Origin: Haemonchus contortus
Lineage: Eukaryota > Nematoda > Chromadorea > Rhabditida > Trichostrongylidae
Reading direction: 5' to 3'
DNA length: 64,000 nucleotides
Assembly: GCA_000469685.2 (NCBI GenBank)
Contig: LS997564.1
Span: forward strand, 39,404,448 to 39,468,447
The notes beneath the pieces are model-generated. The model saw only the letters and a list, made by a program, of their open reading frames with translations, did not search any database and had not been told where the DNA came from. The stretch's first letter is position 1; each line of letters opens with the position of its first letter. The position numbers were made by a program, and so were the translations under genes. Positions 1-9,800 of this stretch are shown here, one piece after another.

Positions 1-129
1 AAAAGACAAAAGTTCCCTAAAACGTTCAGGTAGCATGAAAGTGTCCGGAATGAAGGTCACTGAAGTACAGAGAAATCTGAAGATCATACGTTAAGCAATC
101 TCGTCAATTCTCCGACCTCAACTTAAAGA

Positions 130-260
130 CAGAGTTCACGATAAAAATGGTTCTGAGATTTTCCCAAGTGTTAATTCGAGCCCCCTCCCACTTTCCTTGG
201 AGCATATGGGCCGATGTGAGTTCGATCCCGGCTGGGGCACAATAAGGGGCCAGACGCTGT
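130..260 (+). repeat. Probable tRNA-derived SINE fragment
   Basis: The stretch carries a pol III B-box-like motif, gagttcgatccc, near 209-220, as in the SINE heads elsewhere in the window. The segment at about 130-175 (agttcacgat followed by aaaatggtt and ctgagatt) reappears in similar form near 54610-54650, so it is an interspersed repeat. No protein was recognised in it. The minus-strand open frame here is a by-product of the repeat. Confidence 0.4.
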
Positions 261-2490
261 ATGTGTGAAAGCGGCACCACCCGTTAGTCTGACTACGAAA
301 TCTGATTGCCGGGCGCCAGTTTCGCATTCTAGCAACTTTGGTGTATAGTCGATAGCTTATCGTGCCACAAATTATCTTATATTCGACCCTTCCCTGTATC
401 CTTCTGCTACTATTCCTTCTGTTCAGCTAGAAATAATTATTTACTGCGATCTCCGAATGGATCACATTAGTTTATTACGTATTTAAATTGAATGTGGTAG
501 TGTTTTTGCACGCAAATTTGTTTAGCTCGTGGTAATTATTTCTTATTATTTTTTATTCGCGAAATCATTAATTGAGTTTTGATGGAATGGCCTTAACAGA
601 TGTCAAGAACTCTCCTCGAAACCGTATTAAATAGCAAAGATGTTTTGAATCAGATATTGCATGCAATTCTGATTTATTACTAGAATACACAGGCATGCTA
701 ATGTATAGTGGAAAGGTTATGATCACCCTATTTCTTTTGTATGTTCTTCATATTGGGTCATTGATGTGTTCTTGTCAATGTTAAGAACACTCTTTGACTT
801 TGATTTGAAGAGCTATGTGCAGCTAGAACCCGTTATTTTCACCCATATGTTACTCTTTCTCTTATGAACTTGATCATCCATGTAATCATAGATATACTAT
901 TGTTTCATGTTAATGTCATAGTTTTAATCTGTTTTGCGCAATTATTATGTATGGCTTTGCCGCTTAATTTAGCATGGATATCTCGAGGGAATCTGGGGTG
1001 GTAAGCTAAACTTATATGTCAACCTGATTATTTCATTCTTTTCAAAACGTTGATACAACTCTTTTAATGATAATAACACTGTCTTCGCTTGATTTGAATT
1101 ATTAAATTTTGTCGCACATTAATAAAGCATGTGGAACTAGTTGTTCTCCTTGGATAGCGACGTAATAAGTTTTATTTGATTACACGCAATATTAACTCTT
1201 TATTCTTTACTCAATCTTCATTATGATTCATTGAATAAATACTACGAAAAAGTATAAATGGAAGAATTAGTAAAGTTGACTTTCAAATGAAACTTACCAC
1301 GTCACTATGCCATCGAGTACAGTTCCACATACAATACTAATGTATAGCGAAAAAAATAATTCAAATCAAGCGACTCAGTGTTCATAGCATTAAGAAAGGT
1401 ATCAACGTGTTCATTATAATGTATAAGTAAAAGGGAATGAATCAGATGGGGGAGGGGTGTTGGCATGCTATCATCATTTTAACGACCTCTGCTTGTTTTG
1501 GCCAATGCTTGAACGTCTTTTTTCGACGTACCGGCGAGGCAGTTTTATCCATTAGACAGAATAATGACTCAATGTAACTTCCCTTATCAGAAACTTTAAT
1601 ACTACACTGAATAGGGATGGCTCCGGTTACGACTGTCCGGCGAAACACTATAATTTACAAGTTTGCCGTATCAAAAAAAAAGATCAATAAAACCAGTCGG
1701 AAGCAACTGCATCTAGCAAAAAAAATTCACCAGTGGATCGGGCACAAACAGAACAGCGGGGGAGGTGCAGCCGTGAGGGAACTTGGTCACTTCGGCCTTC
1801 CTTGCTATCCTGATCCTACTTGCCTCACAAACCACTGAGGTTCGTCCCACCAGCGCTCACTGAAGGTGCTAGAATTATGAGAGGAGTCTCAGGGCGCGAA
1901 GTCAACAGACTCCGTTGGGGTTAGAGGTTGGCGGCGGGTGACAAACTCCTAATGACGGTGTTTCCCTCTCGAGGGTTCCCTTTTATACAGCTCTTCCCTT
2001 CTCTCTTCTTTCCTCAGGCATGTTTACTACTGTGGTTCCCTCGTTCCCTCCCTCTTGATCTCCAGATTACCTGCTACCATCTGATCACCATCGACCCATC
2101 GGCGTATTGATTTTCAATGGCAATTCTTCCACGGGACCCCACCTATGTGGTCCTCTCTGTCCCGTCCTGACTTTTTTTCGAAAGTCTCCTCCCAATTGAA
2201 AACGCTGTATTCAGTCAAAACGCATCGTTTCAGATTCTTAGACGTTCTCGTGGTCATCGGCGGTGAGCAGGCTTTTATGATGAGAGCTGTTTTCAATGAA
2301 TTATGTTTCTTTATCATGAGGCCTTCTGTGTAATCAGGAATGTGAGAGCCAAATTTTTGGTGCTGCTTGGGATCGGGTAGCACGGCTGTGGCTATCACGG
2401 GCTTGATTGGGGCGTGGAAAAACGCATTAGTCACATCTTACCTTGAGATGCGAAGATACGTATTACTAGTATATTTATAGGGGTTCACAG

Positions 2491-3001
2491 CATCGAAAAT
2501 CGTGAATCGGACGTTGGGTGATATGAGAAGAGCTGAAGAGATCAAGGATATGGACCCAGTATCGGTAAAGGTTCGTAAAGATGTGATTAAAAATGAAACG
2601 TTAACGTATATTGATCGAAATTAAGGTCCGTGATTGGGCAGAAGGTAAACAAAGGAACATAAGGGCACTTCTTGGCTCATTGAATGATGTCTTGTGGGAG
2701 GGTGCCGAGAAATGGCAGCAGCCGCGAATGGGAGATTTGCTGAGTGCAGCACAAGTCAGTTCTTTTGTTTTTTATTTATAAAGACTATATCTGTATGGAT
2801 TGCGTTTAGCTAGTCTAATTGTACGTGAAGTGGTTTGCGATAAAATATTGACAATTTGAGGTGAAGCGAAGCTACTTCAAAGCGTGTCTGGTTGTGCACC
2901 CGGATAAGCAAGTTGGTGAGCCACATGAGCAGCTTGCACGGGCGATCTTCACAGTGCTGAATGAGGCTTGGAATGCTTTTGAGCAGAATGGTAGTGAATA
3001 A
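2491..3001 (+). CDS. dnj-25: Auxilin/GAK-type J-domain protein, 3' end (last three coding exons)
   Basis: This is the C-terminal part of auxilin / cyclin-G-associated kinase, the co-chaperone that recruits Hsc70 to strip clathrin from endocytic vesicles. Exons read at 2491-2570, 2626-2754 and 2861-3001 (TAA stop). Their intron phases agree: the first starts in phase 2, the next two junctions are phase 0. Exon 1 holds the linker ahead of the J domain (EEIKDMDPVSVK). Exon 2 holds the auxilin-specific extension (WAEGKQRNIRALLG, then VLWEGAEKWQQP). Exon 3 holds helix II and the loop with the invariant HPD in CLVVHPDKQVGEP, then the terminal helix ending in WNAFEQNGSE. Loss of HPD would abolish Hsc70 stimulation; it is intact. 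The acceptor before 2491 shows that earlier exons exist. I could not find them in positions 1-2490, so they lie outside the window or beyond a long intron. Family assignment is strong; the C. elegans symbol is by homology from memory. Confidence 0.9.
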
Positions 3002-3830
3002 GTATAGGTTGTCTTATTAGTTCCGACCTCGGGCTTCCGTTGCGTTATATTTGCATGTAGGCATCAATGGTCTATTGGAACCGCCCACCCATCTCCGCGC
3101 ATACGCTAAATGTGATGTTTTCCCTTGTTTCTTTAGTGTATCTACCTATTGTCTATCTTCGTCCGGGTTTAATAGATCTTGTCATGTTATATACTGATTT
3201 CCTGTGGACGTATATTATATTAGGTATGAAGTGCGTGTCGCTGTGAGACACCTATGCAAATGCTAGGGTTACTACGGTTTCGCCGTTTCCGTTTATGGTG
3301 CAAGATTCGATTTTCGTGTAGGATGTACTTTCAACCCTTGGTATTTATTTATCATTGCTAATGATAAAATTGTAGGAATTGTGCTGTTTACGTACAGCAC
3401 CGAGAACTGTATTCCCTGAGAAGAATATGGCCACTAGCACTTTGGTATTGCGGCAACAAAATATACCACCCTGCAGTTGCACAGGGCATCTTGACATGAC
3501 CAATATCTAAGATGACTGAATGCCCTAAATTTATGGGCGCCACTTTATGCAATATTTCTGAAGCCATGTGCATGTTAGCTTACCTTATGTGCAGCAACAA
3601 ACTATAATCACATTCCAAGGTGTCTCCTCGCACGTTGCGCGCGGATATTCCTTCATCAATTCCAACCATTTGCTCTTAAGCCTTGCTTTCAACACTGCAA
3701 ACTAGGGATCAAACCTGACAAATTCTCTCCCTTTTTCAGTGAGCATACTGAGTAGTTACGTTGTTAGAATCTGAATAGTAGGATGACCATTTCTCTATGC
3801 TCATAAAGTCGGGCAGATCACGTCTTGGAC

Positions 3831-3879
3831 GAGCGTGGCTCTATGCGAAGTCGGTACTCCTTCGCATAGAGCCACGCTC
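3831..3879. repeat. Perfect 20-bp inverted repeat with 9-nt loop
   Basis: The arms are 3831-3850 and 3860-3879; all 20 positions pair. The loop is tcggtactc. A transcript would form a strong hairpin. It lies in non-genic DNA with no adjacent gene, and no tract of T follows on the strand that would suggest a pol III terminator. It may be a foldback remnant or a small-RNA hairpin. Confidence 0.8.
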
Positions 3880-4826
3880 CATTTTTTCACTTCGGCCTTC
3901 CTTACTATCCTGTTCCTACTTATCTCACGATTGCGGGTGGCATTGAATTGATCCTTTACCACCAGAAAGATATTGGAAATCCCACCTCAGTTTCCATGCA
4001 AATTGTAAGATAACTTATTTGTGCAACTATTAATGGCGATTGGAAGAAACCGAATTATTCCTGCGTTAGAGGTTGGCCGGCGGTCATAAATTTGGGATAA
4101 CTTGTGCAACTCTTTAGAGGGTTTCCTGTATGATGGAGGCTTAGACGTTCTGCGATGACAATCTATGTATTCTCGCAATTACCGTCATCTTTCGATTTCC
4201 GATCGTGGATTAGCATGAGGATAGGAAGTCCACACCAGAAAAGAACGCAGCGGGCACAAAGTACATAAATAAAAGGATAAAAGCAAAGAGTGCTTCTAGC
4301 TAGGTGGTCTAGTAGACATTTGTTTTTTGAATACTACCGTGCTGCTAAATCATAATGCTACTTTGTTTAACTTCATATGTGTTTGCTTCTGCAGTTTGTA
4401 TGTTTATTGTTATCTAACTTGTAAAGTCTGTAATTAGCGCACCAACCAGTGCATAAATGAATGAATAAATTTTATAGAATGATTGTAATTGAAGAGGAAA
4501 CGTTTTCCATTAGATAAAGGTTGGAACGAGTGAGTTCATAAGAGTTACTTATTTGCTAGTTCGGGTGAGAGTGGTTGAATAAATAAAATGCCTGAAAAAT
4601 TCGGAGCAGATGCAAGTTGTTTGAAATCGCTGTACAATAGTGTAGTGGTCACGTATGCCGTGTAATATTCGGACTGGTATCTATTTTGTTTTCCCAAACG
4701 TTGAAATTTTAGTTAGTCCGAAATCTTTTCAATGTAGGAGTGATCTAAATACCAGCTCTTTAAATCTTAAAGGTCATGTACGTGAGCAGATTTTGATGGT
4801 CCGTCTTGACTAATCTTTGACGACAA

Positions 4827-4892
4827 TGGCACCCACCGGTGGGTGCCACTATGACTGGCGCATGGGTCAATGGCGCCCAGTGTTGGGTGCCA
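4827..4892. repeat. Duplicated palindrome
   Basis: Positions 4827-4848 are a 22-bp perfect palindrome centred on ccaccggtgg. A diverged copy, tggcgcccag then tgttgggtgcca, follows at 4871-4892. Both copies share the context caatggc...gggtgccac, so this is a tandem duplication with a 44-bp offset. Confidence 0.7.
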
Positions 4893-5324
4893 CCACGAGT
4901 TTTGTCTCTTTGCACGTTCAAAACTTATTCGATCATTTCATGTTTATCAAAAAAACTTTGTAGTGTTAATATCCATCATGGTCCGTATGAATGTTTTATA
5001 ATAGCTTATTTATTTCAAACGCCAAACACAAATTGATCCTTTTTTCACTTCTTTTCTTTTCGTGGTTGCAGAATAAATGAACTGTTAAGTTCTTTTTGTT
5101 GTGCAGATTGCACTTTCCAAGCATCTACGTTGTTTAAACACGAGAGATCTTTTTTGAAGTGTTATTGAATTTCGTAGAAAAATTCACGGACTGGGAACTA
5201 ATATAGAAGATCTTTATGATCGTAATCGTGACAGCCTTCATAACAAGTAGATGTTACAGTCAACAACCAGCAAGCACTAGGTATTTCTGCGTAGTCCTTC
5301 ATAGCGATCAAAGTCCCTTAGCGT

Positions 5325-5580
5325 GGGTGTGGTGCGTAGGAACGAAATGATCGCGTCGCGATGAGAGGGGCGTCGCGCGCGAAGGAGTGTAGCAGGATGC
5401 AGCAGTAGGTAAGAAATACAAGAACAAAAGTACTAATAGTAGAATTATGCATAAAATAATGATCGCATATCGATTGAGCTGTATGAAGAACGCTAGAGCT
5501 GTAATAACGGCGAATGAACGGTCCGCGACAGCCGCGTGCGGCGAATCGGTTACCCAAAATCGTTCCTAACTCCGTCTCCC
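5325..5580 (-). mobile_element. Mutator-like MITE, 256 bp, with 9-bp target duplication
   Basis: The element is flanked by a perfect 9-bp direct repeat, ccttagcgt, at 5316-5324 and 5581-5589. Its ends are related inverted repeats: gggtgtggtg at one side and, on the opposite strand, gggagacgga at the other, each followed within about 12 bases by taggaacga. A copy in the opposite orientation at 23707-23963 is highly similar throughout, which defines the boundaries. Target duplications of 9 bp fit the Mutator (MULE) superfamily. It has no transposase and so is non-autonomous. Open frames across it are not genes. Confidence 0.8.
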
Positions 5581-5812
5581 CCTTAGCGTATACCTAGCAG
5601 TAGGGACCTATCGAGAGCTTTGGGTTTTGGGAAAAGTTAAACATAATGGTAAGCTGTTGGAAGAAGATGTAAACCTAGAAGTAGAAACCGTATCCTAATT
5701 ACAGTGCTTGTTGAGCTATCAAAAAAAAGTACACGTAGTAAGCTCTACACAGTACATGGACTAAGTAATTTGTATCGGATAATTGGTACCAGATTCATCT
5801 AGGAAGTTAAAA

Positions 5813-5940
5813 GCATTGACTTGTACATCGGCTGGCACGGAAGTCATTGTATAGGCCAAATACGCACTCATTACGCCACTACGATTCTGAATGGAGGTTG
5901 GTGCGGGGCGCATCCTTCAGACGGGATTGATCAACGGCAG
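5813..5940 (+). repeat. SINE body fragment (family A)
   Basis: It contains the conserved body of the window's main SINE family: acttgtacatcggctgg, then aagtcattgtataggcc, then a ggcgcatccttcagacgg-type end. The same order is seen near 26430-26550 and 44400-44520. The tRNA-like head is missing here. Confidence 0.7.
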
Positions 5941-7183
5941 CGACTTTGTCCTTTTCTGTAAGCTCTATAGACTGTGCTCTTACGAAGTGTCTCCCTATGC
6001 TGCTTTCGCAAAACGCTCGGTGTTCAACATCGGCCACACCCTTCTACCTGTTCAGAAATCTTGAAACTTGTTTTCAAAGTCGGTAGATTCTTGCCTTGCC
6101 GTTGAATATTGGAAACCAGGTGAAAATTTACTCCAAACAAGTTTTTCGTGTAGTCAAAGAGTCAAAAATAATTTTGGAGCCCATCTAGGAATTCGTTAGT
6201 AGTGACTGCAGCTTTTACCTCTGCTTATAACATTATCGAAGAAATTCCGCAAAAAACTGGCACAATGCCGATCCAAAACAATAGCCCAACAGCAGTACTT
6301 CTGCAAGAGTGCGCTCCAAAGCCAATCAAATGCGTCCTTTAATGCTGCAGCCATCGCTTCTTGACTCACTCTGCGACGATGCTTTCATTCCATCCTATTT
6401 TTCTCTTCAGTGCTATTCATTGAATTTCTTTCTTATCGAAAGCAGTCACTGGATTTGTTGATTCGCGAAGCGCTAGCCTTTTAGGCTTGATAAGGGCTTC
6501 TCGCGACTTCTTTGCGTGTTGTCTTTCTCTTTAGATTATTCCTTGCAACTTTTCTTCACGCTCCTTTTACTCATGTTTAGTTACGTGTATGTTTACGACC
6601 CTTTTTCTTTTCTTACGGCAATTTTGCATGATGCATTTATACCGCTAATACACAGGAATATTCTTTAACGAATCGCAATGCAATATTTATTCGCCAACTG
6701 CGTCTATGCAGGCGCTCTGAAAATGTTTCTTTGACTTTGCACCCGAACGCCGCTTATCTCCGACGTTCGTGCTCACACATTATCGAATCTTCATCACTCT
6801 TCACTTGAACACATCGTTTTTGCCTACCAGCCCAGCTGACAGACGCAAAAAGTACGCAAATCTCATCAGTAATCGGGGATTGTAATTTACAGCTCTGTTC
6901 TCAGTCAGTGAGTTATTATACTGTTAGCTGTGAAACAAACGGGTGTAACGAATTAGCGCTATATTGTCTGTTTGAATGGACGATTAATAATGATTTTGAA
7001 GGCGTCATGGAAAATTTTTTATTATTTGGTATGATAAGACCTCTTCCCTTCCATGAATAATCAGGGGAAGCGGCAATAATTCTTCAAAATTCAAACATCA
7101 ATTGTCAACACCATAGAACCTAAGAATATTGCCAGCTATTTGCTGACACCGAACACTTACAGATTATAGGATGTCTAGGAGGG

Positions 7184-7429
7184 GGGTGTGTGTCAAGTCG
7201 TGCGTCCGAGGGGCGCGGCGAAGTTCGTGGCGAATTTGGACGACTCCGGCGCCTATCATTGGGGCCCAAACCTGAAGTAAGGTAGATTTGTAAGGTCGGC
7301 CGATCCTACTATTCTACTGTGTTTCGAAAATGGGCCCAAATAATAGGCGCTAAAGTCGTCAGAATAGGTATGGGTTTCGCCGCGCAATTTGCCGCGCGCA
7401 CCCTCGGATGCACGACTTGACCGTCTCCC
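7184..7429. mobile_element. Foldback element with Mutator-like ends and 9-bp target duplication
   Basis: The two halves are imperfect inverted copies: gtcaagtcgtgcgtccgagg near 7192 matches the reverse complement of the sequence near 7399-7421, and ggcgcctatcattggggccc near 7250 pairs with the region near 7333-7353. The outer ends (gggtgtgtg, and gggagacgg on the opposite strand) resemble those of the element at 5325-5580. Flanking 9-mers are ctaggaggg (7175-7183) and ctaagaggg (7430-7438), 8 of 9 identical, fitting a target duplication. It has no coding capacity. Confidence 0.75.
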
Positions 7430-7452
7430 CTAAGAGGGTAATGGGCGAAATT

Positions 7453-7617
7453 GGGAGGCGGGGTGTTGAATCGGTCTTGTGCAATCAATTCGCCGCACGC
7501 GGCAATCGCGGGCTAGTTGCCTCATACCTAGCTGTTTTCATTGTGCTACACTCCTTTGGGTGAGATGCCGCTCTCGCCGCTGAGCGACCATTCAAGCGAT
7601 TGAACTGCACCACACCC
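7453..7617 (+). mobile_element. Shortened copy of the Mutator-like MITE
   Basis: It shares the start gggaggcgg, the block aattcgccgcacgcggc and the end caccacaccc with the copies at 5325-5580 and 23707-23963, but lacks much of the middle. It sits 23 bp after the foldback element. Flanking 9-mers match at only 5 of 9 positions, so no target duplication is claimed. Confidence 0.6.
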
Positions 7618-8457
7618 GTGAAAATGCTGCAGATGTAGTATATTACTGTAAGGAATGTTGTGATTCATTAGCGAGTGAGACATGTCCCAAGATAACAAGG
7701 AAAGTAAAATAATGGAGTCTTATCTTTTTTATATAAACGGAATTGTTGGTGTTTGATTATGGCAATAGCAATGGTCTTTCACAACGTGAAAGTTCAATAT
7801 AAGTTGTGTTTTCCAAGATCGGATGGGTTCGAGAACTTGAAATGGGACACCAAAGCTTATTCGATCTGATTTGCTTGCTATGCTTTTTCAAGATTATTCT
7901 GGATGTATTCGGATTCTGTATATCCTATTTCTATATGAATAAGAAGGCTGGAAAAGCAGTAATTGAAAAGATATACATATGTACGTCCATGAATGAGTTG
8001 GCTCCTTCAAAAAAGGCTTCTTATCAGTGAAATTAGTCTTATGTCTTTCGTTTTTTTTTTTTTTTTGTAACTCAGCTGTCGAATGTTAACAAGGTTTCGC
8101 CAAGATTTTGCCAATCTAGAACGTTCTTCCTATTCGTCACTGTTTGCTTTACAAATTCCATCGTATACACGTGAGAGCTGGTGTATAGGCCGAGTATCAG
8201 AAAGGAAAAGTTTCTCGACCAAGGTGGCTGTGTCAATATCAAGCGATGGTTCGAAATTTCTCAGAAGATGGCCGCCCCTAAATGGTGAAAAGGAATTTTC
8301 TGTACTCCTGATCTAATCATTGAGTTCCGGTTGTTGGAGCAGACGGAGGAGCCATGCTAAACTTACTAGCGAGAAATCGAGGTTACTCATGTAATCTCCC
8401 ATAATGCAGTAGGGAGAGCCGAAAGGATTGGAGTCAGGCTATAAAAATAAGTAAATA

Positions 8458-8463
<6 letters not shown>

Positions 8464-8491
<28 letters not shown>
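8464..8491. repeat. TA dinucleotide microsatellite
   Basis: An uninterrupted run of TA dinucleotides of about 27 bases in non-genic DNA. Confidence 0.95.
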
Positions 8492-9787
8492 TGATTGCGG
8501 GGCTCCTACAGTTATACAATTGAGGGGTCCTGCCTCGAAAGAGTGGCCGTGACGCGATACAGCCGGCTGGTTATCCAGATAATAAGGAGTTATCGCGTTT
8601 CTCTTACAGAAAACCTAATTACTCTATTTTTTGCGGTTAATTTTTAATGATCTTGTTCCTGCATTCACATTTTTCATTATTTACGGGTGTTCGATTGTTC
8701 TATTGAAAACATTTTTTTGGTATTAATTGTCACAGGCTTTGTTCGTGTACCAGCTCGCCTTTTTTTTTTTTACAAAGCAGCGTTTTGTGAAATACTAGTA
8801 CTAATTGAAATAGGCAAGTCTTGCTCAATCATCCGAAACAATAATTATTGCATTTAGTTAATGGGTCTACTTATTGATTCAGGAGCCGGAGCATTGATTG
8901 CTGGAGCATTCCTTACCATTTTCGCTCGTTAGTCAGAATTTCTCACGAAACGATGTTCAGTGAAACGATCAATAGACCGTCATAGATGAAAACCATGGTA
9001 TGTGAGCTCAGGAACAAAGCCTGTAGCGAGGAATTCAGGCGCATAGAATAGAATTCACTTGTGTAGTAAAATAATTCCTTTGATATTGTGCTGGTCGACC
9101 AGTCTTAAAACTTTTATTCGTCTCCTTACATAATCGTGAAACCTAAATCGGCATCTCAAAGTGATTAATCAATTGCTATGTCTATTATTGGTCTAAATTT
9201 TGATATGTTTTTCGAAGTTGTTTTACTATGTATCCAAGTGAAGGAGAGGTGTTGGTCTTTAGGATTTCAATGCCACGAAAACGCACTGATTGATAGAAAC
9301 ATATCTGGAACTGCTCAACAAAATCTGGTTTCAAATTCGAATTCTTGATTAATTGGGTTTTACCAGGGTCTGCACGAGCCTTACATTCGGTCATTTTTGT
9401 CGTTGTTTCGATCCTCTTACTTGAAGGAAATGCACCACAATTGTAACTCATTGCTTGATAGAATAGTTTTTCAGGAATGTGGACTGGGGATAACAATCGG
9501 TACACGATCCCTGGGAAACAAGTAGGATTTTTTTCCTTTTTGATCTCTTTGTTGCTCTGCTCCTGCATGTATCGAAAAGCCTTGGCAGCATTTCGAAGTT
9601 TATTATATTCAAGTTTTCCAGAATTTTGATGGGGAGCATGGCTCTGAAGCAGTTATGGACCGTGAGTTCATTTTGTGTTGTACTATTGGTTGGGCTGTAT
9701 TTTGTGTTGTATTATTGTTTAGGCCGAATGATTGACCTTGTTGGAAGTTTTCAGCAGTATGGTTTTTAATTCTTGCTCTTTCTTACT

Positions 9788-9800
9788 TTGTTCAGTTATG
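9788..9800 (+). promoter_or_regulatory. Probable trans-splice acceptor at the Tudor-gene start
   Basis: The sequence tttgttcag ends 2 bases before the start codon at 9798. In nematodes an acceptor this close to the ATG usually receives a spliced leader, or joins a 5' untranslated exon. The sequence alone cannot tell these apart. Confidence 0.55.

Larger units (their letters stand above)
3002..9797. other. Intergenic region without a recognised gene
   Basis: No exon with a recognisable protein was found on either strand. The region holds a perfect hairpin (3831-3879), a duplicated palindrome (4827-4892), three short elements with Mutator-like ends (5325-5580, 7184-7429, 7453-7617), a SINE body (5813-5940) and a TA microsatellite (8464-8491). 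A sequence of about 40 bases beginning cacttcggccttcc occurs twice, near 1791-1831 and 3890-3930, the second copy just after the hairpin. Small open frames at 7806-8030 and 8083-8316 have no domain or splice context that I recognise. Confidence 0.5.

Noticed and set aside
5318..5557. 79-codon frame whose peptide recurs at 23668-24009
   Set aside because: Recurrence was first suggestive of a gene family, but the shared unit is a 256-bp element with target duplications and no domain.
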